Part shown: one piece after another, positions 52,326 through 60,614 of the stretch
How the letters are laid out: every line of letters starts with the position of its first letter
How positions within the stretch are numbered: the stretch's first letter is position 1
Assembly: GCF_023702125.1 (NCBI RefSeq)
Contig: NZ_CP098415.1
Span: forward strand, 248,001-312,000
DNA: 64,000 bases
Reading direction: 5' to 3'
DNA from: Halorubrum hochsteinianum
GTDB lineage: Archaea > Halobacteriota > Halobacteria > Halobacteriales > Haloferacaceae
Position numbers and translations under genes: made by a program
The notes under the pieces: generated by a model
Seen by the model: only the letters and a program-made list of their open reading frames with translations
Databases searched by the model: none
What the model was told of the DNA's origin: nothing

Positions 52326-53288
52326 ATGTTCGGCCACGGCGTGCCGGCGGTGTTGAGCGTGATCCCCGACACGTTCACGTTCGCGTGGATCGTCGCGGTC
52401 CTCTTCGCGGCGTCGTGGGTTCTAGACAGCCGCGGGCTGGACGCGGGCCGCACGCTCGCGGCCGCGACGTGGGCGCTGTTCGGGCTGTTCTGGCTGTCGA
52501 CGGTGCCGTACTTCGCGCTCGAACACCAGAGCTACGTCGAGTCGATCCTCGCGCTCGTCGGCTTCCCCGCCAGCGTGTACGCGGGGTACCTCCTGTACGA
52601 CGGGCGGGCCTCGCTTTTCACCCTCACGCGGGCCATCGCGTTCATGTTATTCATCTACCTCCCGTTCGAGACGATTCCGGCCTTCACCGTCGCCGGGTTC
52701 GCGGTGCCGGAGCCCCGGAAGGTCCTCATCGAGGTCGTCGCGACGCAGACGGGGATGCTCATCGACCTCCTCGGCTACGCGCCGGAAGCGGTGACGAGCA
52801 GCGAGGGGTACGACGCGGCGTACTCGTGGACGCTCGACGACGGCCACACCGTCGTCATCCACATCGTGCTGGCGTGTACCGGGCTCGGGAGCATGGCCAT
52901 CTTCGGCGGCCTCGTCGCCGCCGTGAAAGCGCCGCTCTCGCGGAAGCTGCGCGCGCTCGCCGTGTCGCTCCCGCTCATCTACGTGTTGAACATCCTCCGG
53001 ACGACGTTCATCTCGGTCGTGGCGGGCAACCAGTACATGCACTGGTACCCCGACCTCGTGTTGACGATGTTCGGCGCGAGCGACCCCTATCGCGTCTCCT
53101 TCCTCATCTCCGACCGGATCATGAGCCAGCTGCTGGCGGTCGTGGCGCTCATCGCGATCACGTTCCTCGCGGTGCGCGAACTCCCCGAACTCGCGGTCAT
53201 CTTGGAGGACGTGCTGTACCTCATCACCGGCGAGGAACACGACCTGACCGAGGCGCTCGACCTCCCGCGCGAGCCGACGAACCGGTAG
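52326..53288 (+). CDS. artA: Archaeosortase A
   Basis: ArtA is the membrane transpeptidase-like enzyme that cuts PGF-CTERM proteins and allows their lipid attachment, including the S-layer glycoprotein. The 320-residue protein has about eight membrane helices. The catalytic residues stand out: Cys184 in VLACTGLGSM, Arg225 in LNILRTTFI and Arg264 in LISDRIM. Their spacing of 41 and 39 residues is the same as in the characterised Haloferax enzyme as I recall it. A TATA-like gctttatt is 27 bases before the ATG. Two probable substrates in this window are BtuF (3419) and the surface protein (37041). Confidence 0.93.
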   Translation: MFGHGVPAVLSVIPDTFTFAWIVAVLFAASWVLDSRGLDAGRTLAAATWALFGLFWLSTVPYFALEHQSYVESILALVGFPASVYAGYLLYDGRASLFTLTRAIAFMLFIYLPFETIPAFTVAGFAVPEPRKVLIEVVATQTGMLIDLLGYAPEAVTSSEGYDAAYSWTLDDGHTVVIHIVLACTGLGSMAIFGGLVAAVKAPLSRKLRALAVSLPLIYVLNILRTTFISVVAGNQYMHWYPDLVLTMFGASDPYRVSFLISDRIMSQLLAVVALIAITFLAVRELPELAVILEDVLYLITGEEHDLTEALDLPREPTNR

Positions 53289-53331
53289 GCGACCGCCCCG
53301 TCCCGGCCGCGCCGAGAGTACATAGCACTAT

Positions 53332-53345
53332 ATAGCAAGCTATAG
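53332..53345. promoter_or_regulatory. Candidate operator palindrome upstream of the MgtC/DUF4010 gene
   Basis: The sequence tatagc-aa-gctata is a perfect inverted repeat inside an AT-rich spot in an otherwise GC-rich gap. The motif tagc recurs nearby (catagcactatatagc). It is about 100 bases before the start of the next gene and might serve as a TATA region with an overlapping operator. Confidence 0.4.
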
Positions 53346-53441
53346 ACGTGACCGGCGGGAACGGGCGGCCATGATCGCAAGAGGGCGGGTCGGAGCGGCG
53401 CGGTTCGGTCCGGGGACGCGGCGGCGGGGTGGTCGGGGGTG

Positions 53442-54686
53442 ATGGAGGGGGTCGACCCGTTCGTCTACCTGGAGACGAACGTCGCCAAACTCGTGTTGGC
53501 GACCGCGCTCGGGATGTTCCTCGGGCTGGAGCGCGAGTGGTCGCAGAAGTCGGCTGGGATCCGGACGTTCGCGCTCATCAGCCTCGCGGCGGCGGTGTTC
53601 TCGGTGCTCGACGAGCCGGGACTGCTCGTCGTCGGCGGCGTGTCGGTCGTCGCCAGCGCGGTGCTGTTGGCGGTCCGGAGCTTCGTCGAGGAGACGGTCG
53701 ACGGGCTCTCGCTGACGACCTCGGCGTCGATGCTCGTCGCCTACGGGGTCGGCGTCCTCGTCGCGCAGGGGCTGTTCATCGAGTCGGTGACGGTGGCGGT
53801 GCTGTCGTCGCTACTGTTAGTGTTGAAGCGGGAGCTCCACGAGTTCGCGTGGGGGCTCTCCCGCGAGGAGGTGCGCAGCGCCGTGGAGTTCACCATCCTC
53901 GCGTTCGTCGTCTTCCCGCTGTTGCCGGCCGAGACGATCGACCCGTGGAACGCGGTCCAGCCGCGGCTGGTCTGGTCGCTCGTCGTCGCGGTCAGCGCCA
54001 TCGGGTTCGTCAACTACGTGCTGGTGAAGCGGTATCAGGGGCGCGGCTACGCGGTCACCGGCTTCTTCGGCGGGCTCGTGAACTCGACGGCCGTCGTCGC
54101 CGAGATGGCGAAGCGCGCGAAGGGACGGGCCGACCTCGGCGAGATCGCGGTCGGGTCGATCCTCCTCGCGAACGCGGCCATGGCGTTCCGAAACGCCGCG
54201 GTGGTGGCCGCCTTCGTCCCGGAGGCGGCGCTCGTGGTCGGGGCCCCGCTGGGCGCGATCACCGTCGCGGGAATCGGGGTCGCGGTGTGGCGCAGCGACT
54301 GGCAGACGACGATGGAGGCGGAGCTGACCTCCCCGTTCAGCCTGCGCAACGCCCTGACGTTCGGCGGCCTCTTCCTCGCCGTGCTGCTCGTCTCCGCGGT
54401 CGCCGAGGAGACGTTCGGGGCGGGCGGGTTCGTCGCCACCTCTTTCCTCGCCGGGCTGGTCTCCTCGGGAACCTCGACGACGACGGCTGTCTCGCTGCTC
54501 GGGACCGGACAGATCGGCGTCGACACCGCGGTCGCGGGCGTGGTCGCCGGCACCGCGGCCAGCATCCTGATCAAGACCGCGTTCGCGGCGAGCATCGCGC
54601 GGGAGCTGGTCCGCCCAGTGTTCCTCTGGAACCTCCTGTTGATCGCCGTGGGCGTGGTCGCCGGGGTGCCGCTGCTGCTGTTCTGA
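53442..54686 (+). CDS. MgtC/SapB-like and DUF4010 membrane protein
   Basis: The 414-residue protein has about twelve helices. The first third (LVLATALGMFLGLEREWSQK, AGIRTFALISLAAAVFSVL) is an MgtC/SapB domain. The rest (GFFGGLVNSTAVVAEMAKRA, FLAGLVSSGTSTTTAVSLLG) is the DUF4010 region with two repeated Gly/Ser/Thr-rich blocks that look like a transport pathway. The combination is found across bacteria and archaea, with a suggested role in cation homeostasis, unproven. I prefer ATG 53442 to the GTG just before it. Confidence 0.82.
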   Translation: MEGVDPFVYLETNVAKLVLATALGMFLGLEREWSQKSAGIRTFALISLAAAVFSVLDEPGLLVVGGVSVVASAVLLAVRSFVEETVDGLSLTTSASMLVAYGVGVLVAQGLFIESVTVAVLSSLLLVLKRELHEFAWGLSREEVRSAVEFTILAFVVFPLLPAETIDPWNAVQPRLVWSLVVAVSAIGFVNYVLVKRYQGRGYAVTGFFGGLVNSTAVVAEMAKRAKGRADLGEIAVGSILLANAAMAFRNAAVVAAFVPEAALVVGAPLGAITVAGIGVAVWRSDWQTTMEAELTSPFSLRNALTFGGLFLAVLLVSAVAEETFGAGGFVATSFLAGLVSSGTSTTTAVSLLGTGQIGVDTAVAGVVAGTAASILIKTAFAASIARELVRPVFLWNLLLIAVGVVAGVPLLLF

Positions 54687-54727
54687 GTGGTCGCCGAAGC
54701 GGGGCGGAGTCGGCAGTGAAACCCGCC

Positions 54728-55102
54728 TCAGGAGAGGTGTTCGGCGATGTCCGTCGAGGAGACCATCCCGACGTAGTCGTCGTCGACGACCGGGAGGTGT
54801 TTGACGCCGTACATCGTCATCATCGCGGCGACCTCCTGCATCATGAGGTCCGGCGTCACCGTCTCCACGTCCTCGGTCATCACGTCGCGGACCGTCGTCG
54901 CCGCGAGGTCGCGCTCGTCGGCCACCGCCGCGACGACGTCGCTCTGCGTGACGATACAGCCGCCGCCGGTCGTGACGACGAGCGCGCTGATCTCCTGGTC
55001 GCGCATGCGTCGGGCGGCCTCCCGAAGGGGCGCGTCCGCTCCGATCGTCTCCAGCGGCGCGGACATGACGTCCGCGACGCGCGTTCTGTCGTCGAGATCC
55101 AT
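54728..55102 (-). CDS. Paired CBS-domain protein
   Basis: The 124-residue protein consists of two CBS motifs: RVADVMSAPLETIGADAPLR with ISALVVTTGGG, and TVRDVMTEDVETVTPDLMMQ with GVKHLPVVDDDYVGMVSSTD. CBS pairs bind adenosyl compounds such as AMP or ATP and usually regulate a partner. No catalytic domain is attached. The next gene upstream encodes a second protein of the same type and orientation, 91 bases away. Confidence 0.85.
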   Translation of the reverse strand: MDLDDRTRVADVMSAPLETIGADAPLREAARRMRDQEISALVVTTGGGCIVTQSDVVAAVADERDLAATTVRDVMTEDVETVTPDLMMQEVAAMMTMYGVKHLPVVDDDYVGMVSSTDIAEHLS

Positions 55103-55193
55103 GGCGGGCTATGCGTTACCGTGTCGCATTACTCTTCCGGAACGCACAACTCGGACGACGCGTCCGAATCTCGTCCGAAGCGCGCCCGGACCG

Positions 55194-55580
55194 TCACCCG
55201 GCCCGCGAGAGGTACGCCGTGAGGTCCGTCGTCGACACCATTCCGACCGGCCTCCCGTCGTCGTCGGTCACCGGGAGGTGCGTGTAGCCGTGGGCGGTCG
55301 GCTCCGCCAGCTCCGCGACGGTGTCCCCGCGGCCCACGGTGACGACGTCGGTCGTCATGAACGCCTCGACCGGCGTCCGGTCCTTCGGGTCGTTGTCGCG
55401 GACGAGCGCGACGAAGTCCGTCGCGGTGATCAGCCCCGCCAGCGCGCCGTCCGGCTCGACGACGAGGATCGAACTCACGCCGGTCTCGCGCATCCGATTC
55501 GCCGCCTCGGCCGCGGCCGCCCCGCATTCGATGGTCGTGAGGTCGGTCGACATAAGCCGCTCGACGGGAACGTCGTTCAT
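55194..55580 (-). CDS. Paired CBS-domain protein (second copy)
   Basis: The 128-residue protein has two CBS motifs: VERLMSTDLTTIECGAAAAE with GVSSILVVEPDGALAGLITA, and PVEAFMTTDVVTVGRGDTVA with YTHLPVTDDDGRPVGMVSTT. It resembles the neighbouring CBS gene in size and layout but is diverged. The two may bind each other or separate nucleotides. It lies just downstream of dphB on the same strand, with an 86-base gap. Confidence 0.85.
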   Translation of the reverse strand: MNDVPVERLMSTDLTTIECGAAAAEAANRMRETGVSSILVVEPDGALAGLITATDFVALVRDNDPKDRTPVEAFMTTDVVTVGRGDTVAELAEPTAHGYTHLPVTDDDGRPVGMVSTTDLTAYLSRAG

Positions 55581-55666
55581 GACTCGTGGTAACGCTGCCC
55601 ACAGTATTCAAGCGTCCGGTCGGACCGGAGCCCGCTCGGAAGCGGCGATGAGGGCCGAAAGGGAAC

Positions 55667-56464
55667 CTATTCCTCGACGAGCGACTCCGGCGCGCCGGCG
55701 AGGCCGACGAGGGCGTCCGCCTCGACGTGGTGGAGGTCGCCGGGGATCACGAGCAGGTGGAGCGGGTCGCCGAACTCGCGGTCGGCGAGCGCGCTCAGCC
55801 GGTCGGCCGCGACGACCGCGTCGGGCGACCCGGCGCGGGCGACGACGACCCCCGGCGCGTCCTCCCACGCCTCGGCGAGCATGCCGGCGGCGACGTCCGC
55901 GGTCATGTACTCCTCGTGGTCGGGGTCCGCTCCGGTCGGGCCCGTCCCGACCTTGATGTCGAGGTAGACGACGGTGTGGAGCCCGCGCTCGCGGTTCGCC
56001 TCGATCGTCTCGATCACGCTCGCGGGCACGTCGTCGCCGCCGTGGGCGTACGGGAACGGGAGCGTCGTCGCCTTGCCGAACCGGTAGTTCTGGAGCCCCG
56101 TCAGGCTCGACGCCGCCGACTGCGCGGTCACGCCGTGGACCACCCGCGTGTCGATCCCGCGCTCCTCGGCGCGGAGCCGGAGGTCGGTGTGGGTGGTCGA
56201 GATCATCGTGTCGCCCGCGGTGAGGAACGCGACGTCCTCGGACTCGGCCGCGTCGAGGATCGGTTCCGGGTCCCGTTCGACGCCCGCCCGGTCGCGGACC
56301 TCGATGTCGACGCCGTGGTGCGCCTCCAGGTCGGCGACGTCGGCACCGACCAGTCGGCTAGTGTAAAACTCCGCGAAGGCCCGGTCGCTCTCCCGGAGCG
56401 CCTCCCGGCCCCCGACGGTGATCGACCGCTCGTCGTAGAGGCCGAGTCCGATGAACGTGAGCAT
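55667..56464 (-). CDS. dphB: Diphthine synthase DphB
   Basis: DphB methylates the modified histidine of elongation factor 2 on the way to diphthamide, using S-adenosylmethionine. The 265-residue protein starts MLTFIGLGLYDERSITVGG and carries AFAEFYTSRL, VAFLTAGDTMISTTHTDLRL (the SAM-binding GDTM loop), VHGVTAQSAASSLTGLQNYR and HTVVYLDIKV. These are standard tetrapyrrole-methylase-fold landmarks of DphB. Length is normal. No other diphthamide gene is adjacent. Confidence 0.92.
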   Translation of the reverse strand: MLTFIGLGLYDERSITVGGREALRESDRAFAEFYTSRLVGADVADLEAHHGVDIEVRDRAGVERDPEPILDAAESEDVAFLTAGDTMISTTHTDLRLRAEERGIDTRVVHGVTAQSAASSLTGLQNYRFGKATTLPFPYAHGGDDVPASVIETIEANRERGLHTVVYLDIKVGTGPTGADPDHEEYMTADVAAGMLAEAWEDAPGVVVARAGSPDAVVAADRLSALADREFGDPLHLLVIPGDLHHVEADALVGLAGAPESLVEE

Positions 56465-56637
56465 GCCCGCGCTCGGCGTGCGTCGAAGTAAAAGGGCGCG
56501 GAAGCCCGGCCGATTCCGTGGGGATGAGTGTCATCCTAATAGACCTTCATCATTGTTCCTTGTGATTCCATAGCAAGCCCTAAGAGGGAACCAACGTAAC
56601 GTCACCTCACGAGGCCCGTACGGGCTCACACACCACT

Positions 56638-58533
56638 ATGACTGACGACGAACTCATCTGGCGGATATCGGGGGGATCCGGTGACGGGATCGCTTCGACC
56701 AGCCAGAACTTCGCGAAGGCCTTGATGCGATCGGGGCTCAACGTCTTCACGCATCGGCACTACCCGTCGCGGATCCGCGGCGGTCACACGTACACCGAGG
56801 TCCGCGCGTCGGAGGACCCGGTCAACTCCCGCGGCGACGGCTATAATTTCCTGCTCGCGCTGGGCGACTCGTTCGCCCGCAACCCGCAGGAGGAGGCCGT
56901 CTACGGGAACGAGGAGATCAAACCGCTCTCGGAGAACTTAGACGAGCTCCGCGAGGGCGGCGTCATCGTGTACGACGAGGGGCTGCTGGACGCCTCCGAG
57001 ATTCCGAACTTCGAGGAGCGCGCCGAGGAGAACGACTGGCACGTCTATCCCCTCGACCTCCGCGGGCTCGCCCGCGACCAGGGCCGCGAGGTCATGCGCA
57101 ACACCGCCGGCGTCGGCGCGACCTGCGCGATCACGGGGATGGAACTCGATCACGTCCAGGACCTCATGCGCGACGCGATGCCGGAGAAGATCCTCGAACC
57201 GAACCTCGAGATCCTCCAGATCGCGTACGACCAGGTCCGCGAGGAGTACGACGTGGACGCGCCGGACGTGTCCGTCCCGACCGGCGAACACGACGAGGAA
57301 CAGCTGCTCATGTCCGGGTCGGACGCCATCTCCTACGGTGCCATCGACGAGGGCTGCCGGTTCATCTCCGGCTACCCGATGACGCCGTGGACCGAGGTGT
57401 TCACCATCATGACGAAGAACCTGCCGAAGCTCGGCGGAATCTCCGAGCAGGTGGAAGACGAGATCGCCGCGGCCGCGCTCGCGGTCGGGGCCTCTCACGC
57501 CGGGGTGAAGGCCATGTCCGGCTCCTCCGGCGGCGGGTTCGCGCTGATGTCCGAGCCGCTCGGGCTCGCGGAGATGACGGAGACGCCCGTCGTCTTAGTC
57601 GAGGCCATGCGCGCCGGCCCGTCGACCGGGATGCCGACGAAGCCGGAGCAGTCCGACCTCGAACACGTCCTCTACACCTCGCAGGGCGACTCCCAGCGCG
57701 TCGTCTTAGCCCCGGGGACCGTCGAGGAGGCGTACGAGCAGTCGCGGCTCGCCTTCCGGCTCGCCTACGAGTACCAGATCCCGTCGATCCTCCTGTACGA
57801 CCAGAAGCTCGGCGGGGAGCTGACGAACGTCCCGAAGAGCCACTTCGACCGCGAGCCGAACCCGACGCTCGGGAAGACGCTCTCGGAGGACGCGCTCGCC
57901 GACGAGCCGCACTCGGCCGACGGGAAGTTCCACCGCTTCCAGCACGACGTCGACGACGGCGTCTCGCCGCGCTCGATCCCCGGACAGAAGGGCGGTCGCT
58001 TCCTCGCGACCGGCAACGAGCACGACCCGACCGGGCACATCAGCGAGTCCCCGGACAACCGGGTCGCGCAGATCGACCGGCGGACCGAGAAGCTGGCGGC
58101 GATCCGCGACGACCTCGATCAGGTCGACACCGGCTCGTACGCCGGCCCCGAGGAGGCCGAGTACGGCATCCTCACGTTCGGCAGCCAGCAGGGGACAGTC
58201 GAGGAGGCGGTCGGCCGCCTCAACGACGCCGGCCACTCGGTGAAGTCGTACGGCGTCTCCGACATGCTCCCGTTCCCGACCGAGCAGGTCGCCGAGTTCA
58301 TCGAGAGCGTCGACGAGGTGCTGGTCGTCGAGATGACCGCCTCGGGACAGTTCCGCGGGCTCGTCCAGAAGAACCTCGGCCGCTACGGCGAGAAGCTGTC
58401 GAGCCTGCTGAAGTACAACGGGAACCCGTTCGAGCCGGCGGAGATCGTCGACGGGTTCGAGGCCGCGCTCGTCGAGGACGACGGCGACGCGTCCGGCCAT
58501 CAGACCACGTTCGTCCCAGCCGCAGGTGACTAA
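56638..58533 (+). CDS. porA: Pyruvate:ferredoxin oxidoreductase, fused gamma-alpha subunit PorA
   Basis: With PorB this enzyme oxidises pyruvate to acetyl-CoA and reduces ferredoxin. The 631-residue protein joins a gamma domain (1 to about 190: RISGGSGDGIASTSQNFAKA, THRHYPSRIRGGHTYTEVR) and an alpha domain (from about 215: SGSDAISYGAIDEGCRFISG, YPMTPWTEVF, SGSSGGGFALMSEPLGLAEM, AGPSTGMPTKPEQSDL). This two-subunit form without an attached ferredoxin domain is typical of haloarchaea. The close paralog for 2-oxoglutarate (KorA) is shorter as I recall; length and partner size favour pyruvate. porB follows after three bases. The 5' region (56465-56637) is unusually AT-rich, with no clear box at leaderless distance. 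Confidence 0.85.
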   Translation: MTDDELIWRISGGSGDGIASTSQNFAKALMRSGLNVFTHRHYPSRIRGGHTYTEVRASEDPVNSRGDGYNFLLALGDSFARNPQEEAVYGNEEIKPLSENLDELREGGVIVYDEGLLDASEIPNFEERAEENDWHVYPLDLRGLARDQGREVMRNTAGVGATCAITGMELDHVQDLMRDAMPEKILEPNLEILQIAYDQVREEYDVDAPDVSVPTGEHDEEQLLMSGSDAISYGAIDEGCRFISGYPMTPWTEVFTIMTKNLPKLGGISEQVEDEIAAAALAVGASHAGVKAMSGSSGGGFALMSEPLGLAEMTETPVVLVEAMRAGPSTGMPTKPEQSDLEHVLYTSQGDSQRVVLAPGTVEEAYEQSRLAFRLAYEYQIPSILLYDQKLGGELTNVPKSHFDREPNPTLGKTLSEDALADEPHSADGKFHRFQHDVDDGVSPRSIPGQKGGRFLATGNEHDPTGHISESPDNRVAQIDRRTEKLAAIRDDLDQVDTGSYAGPEEAEYGILTFGSQQGTVEEAVGRLNDAGHSVKSYGVSDMLPFPTEQVAEFIESVDEVLVVEMTASGQFRGLVQKNLGRYGEKLSSLLKYNGNPFEPAEIVDGFEAALVEDDGDASGHQTTFVPAAGD

Positions 58534-58536
58534 CCA

Positions 58537-59475
58537 ATGAGCACGTTTTCAGCGATCGGAGAGGAGCGAGAGATCGACCGCGACGAGTACACCCCCGGCG
58601 TGGAGCCGCAGCCGACGTGGTGTCCGGGCTGCGGTGACTTCAGCGTCCTGAAGGCGCTCAAGCAGGCGCTCCCCGAGGTCGGGCGCACGCCCGAGGAGAC
58701 CCTGCTTTGCACCGGAATCGGCTGTTCGGGCAAGCTGAACAGCTACCTCGACACGTACGGCTTCCACACCATCCACGGGCGCTCGCTGCCCGTGGCCCGC
58801 GCCGCGAAGCTCGCGAACCCCGACCTCGAAGTGATCGCCGCCGGCGGCGACGGCGACGGCTACGGGATCGGTGGGAACCACTTCATCCACACGGCCCGGG
58901 AGAACCACGACATGGCGTACATCGTCTTCAACAACGAGATCTTCGGGCTCACGAAGGGCCAGACCTCCCCGACCAGCCCGAAGGGCCACAAGTCGAAGAC
59001 GCAGCCGTCGGGCAGCGCCAAGGAGCCGATCAAGCCGCTCTCGATGTCGTTGAACGCCGGTGCCTCGTACGTCGCCCGCACGGCCGCTGTCAACCCGAAC
59101 CAGGCCAAGGAGATCATCACCGAGGCGATCGAACACGACGGGTTCGCGCACGTCGACTTCCTCACCCAGTGCCCGACCTGGAACAAGGACGCGCGCCAGT
59201 ACGTCCCGTACATCGACGTCAACGAGTCCGACGACTACAACTTCGACAAGACGGACCGCGTCGAGGCCGCGGAGATGATGCGCGAGACCGAGGAGTCGCT
59301 CTACGAGGGCGAGGTCCTCACCGGCCGCTTCTACGTCGACGAGGACCGCCCCTCCTACGGCGAGGAGAAGCGCGCGATCGGCGAGATGCCCGAGGAGCCG
59401 CTCGCCGAGCGCTACTGGGACGACGACTACGAGTGGGAGCGCTCCCACGACATGTTCCTCGACAAACACGCCTGA
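58537..59475 (+). CDS. porB: Pyruvate:ferredoxin oxidoreductase beta subunit PorB
   Basis: PorB binds thiamine diphosphate and a 4Fe-4S cluster. The 312-residue protein has WCPGCGDFSVLKALKQALPE and CTGIGCSGKLNSYLDTYGFH, with the cluster cysteines. The ThDP/Mg motif reads AAGGDGDGYGIGGNHFIHTA, ending in VFNNEIFGLTKGQTSPTSP. A fourth Cys lies in LTQCPTWN. Length matches haloarchaeal PorB rather than the shorter KorB as I recall. It is translated right after porA, three bases apart. An Lrp-type regulator gene follows. Confidence 0.88.
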   Translation: MSTFSAIGEEREIDRDEYTPGVEPQPTWCPGCGDFSVLKALKQALPEVGRTPEETLLCTGIGCSGKLNSYLDTYGFHTIHGRSLPVARAAKLANPDLEVIAAGGDGDGYGIGGNHFIHTARENHDMAYIVFNNEIFGLTKGQTSPTSPKGHKSKTQPSGSAKEPIKPLSMSLNAGASYVARTAAVNPNQAKEIITEAIEHDGFAHVDFLTQCPTWNKDARQYVPYIDVNESDDYNFDKTDRVEAAEMMRETEESLYEGEVLTGRFYVDEDRPSYGEEKRAIGEMPEEPLAERYWDDDYEWERSHDMFLDKHA

Positions 59476-59558
59476 CCGGCCGCCGCGGCCGTTCACGGCG
59501 CGGTGCGTTCGTTTTCTGATTCGGAAGGTATTTTTTCATTGGTGACAAACGGAGTAGT

Positions 59559-59987
59559 ATGAGTACGGTATCGACGGAGGAACGGATCCTCTCCGTGTTA
59601 GAAGAGGACGCGCAGGCGTCCTGCGGGGAGATCGCCGAGCGAGCGGACGTCTCGAAGCCGACGGTGCGGAAGTACATCGACCGCCTCGAAGAGCGAGGCG
59701 TGATCGTCGGCTACTCGGCGGAGGTGGACCCGAAGAAGCTCTCTTCGCAGTCGATCGCCATGGTGGGGATGGACGTGGACTCGGGCCAGTACGTCGAGGC
59801 GACCCGAGAACTGAAGTCGCTCGACGAGGTTCAGGCGCTGTACACCTCCTCCGGGGACCACATGCTGATGGCCGAGGTGCGCGCCGGCGACGGCGACGAG
59901 CTCGGTGACGTCATCTCCGAGAAGCTGCTCGGCGTCGAGGGCGTGACCGCGGCGCACCCGTCGTTCCTTCAGGAGCGACTGAAGTAA
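59559..59987 (+). CDS. lrpA1: Lrp/AsnC-family transcriptional regulator, LrpA1-like
   Basis: The 142-residue protein has a winged helix-turn-helix (ERILSVLEEDAQASCGEIAE, VSKPTVRKYIDRLEERGVIV) and a C-terminal RAM ligand-binding domain (VGMDVDSGQYVEATRELK, YTSSGDHMLMAEVRAGDGDE). The N-terminal half is close to the haloarchaeal LrpA1 regulators as I remember them. Its own TATA-like box (gtatttttt, near 59533) lies 26 bases before the ATG, so it can be transcribed apart from porAB. Control of porAB or of amino-acid metabolism is plausible from position only. Confidence 0.82.
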   Translation: MSTVSTEERILSVLEEDAQASCGEIAERADVSKPTVRKYIDRLEERGVIVGYSAEVDPKKLSSQSIAMVGMDVDSGQYVEATRELKSLDEVQALYTSSGDHMLMAEVRAGDGDELGDVISEKLLGVEGVTAAHPSFLQERLK

Positions 59988-60017
59988 CTCGATTTTCCCG
60001 TCGCCGCTCTCCGCTCG

Positions 60018-60497
60018 CTACGCGAGCGTCTGCGGGTCGGTGACGACGACCGACTCGTCGCCCGCCGGACTCCGACGCGTCCCGCGGTACGTGAACCCGT
60101 GCGCGCTGAAGAACTCCTCGGCGCTGGGCCGATCCGAGGGGACCGTCGCGCGGAGCGTGTCGACCCCGTGGCTGGCGAGCGCGTCGCCGACGCGGGCGAG
60201 CAGTTCGTCGGCGACCCCCTCGCCGGCGCGGTTCGGGTGGACCCACAGCGCCAGCAGCTCCGCCTCGACCCCGTCCGGGTCCGGATGCGCGATCGCCAGT
60301 CCGACCGGTCCCTCCTCGTCGTGTTCCATCAGGAACGACCACTCGGCCTCGGCAGCGGCCTCGCGGACGCCGGCGGCGGACACGTCGAGCAGGGGAGCGC
60401 CGATGTCGTCGAACACCGTCTCCTCGCGCGCTCGCGAGACCGCGGTCCGCAGCGCTTCCGCGTCGTCGGGCCGGGCCGCCCGGACATACATGTTCAA
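60018..60497 (-). CDS. GNAT-family N-acetyltransferase
   Basis: The 159-residue protein starts MNMYVRAARPDDAEALRTAV and has the acetyl-CoA-binding block ELLALWVHPNRAGEGVADEL and the late GVDTLRATVPSDRPSAEEFF with SAHGFTYRGTRRS. This is a complete GNAT fold. The acceptor (a small molecule, antibiotic or protein N-terminus) cannot be told. A second ATG two codons in is possible; a TATA-like spot (cctatagg, near 60521) fits either. It is tail to tail with lrpA1. Confidence 0.8.
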   Translation of the reverse strand: MNMYVRAARPDDAEALRTAVSRAREETVFDDIGAPLLDVSAAGVREAAAEAEWSFLMEHDEEGPVGLAIAHPDPDGVEAELLALWVHPNRAGEGVADELLARVGDALASHGVDTLRATVPSDRPSAEEFFSAHGFTYRGTRRSPAGDESVVVTDPQTLA

Positions 60498-60614
60498 CCG
60501 TGAGTAAAGAACGCACCTATAGGTTTCGGGGTGCGAATAGTTGGCACAGTAACGGTCGGGAGGAAGGGCGCGAACCGACCGTTCGAAGCGGCCCGCCGAC
60601 CGTCGACGGCCGGC

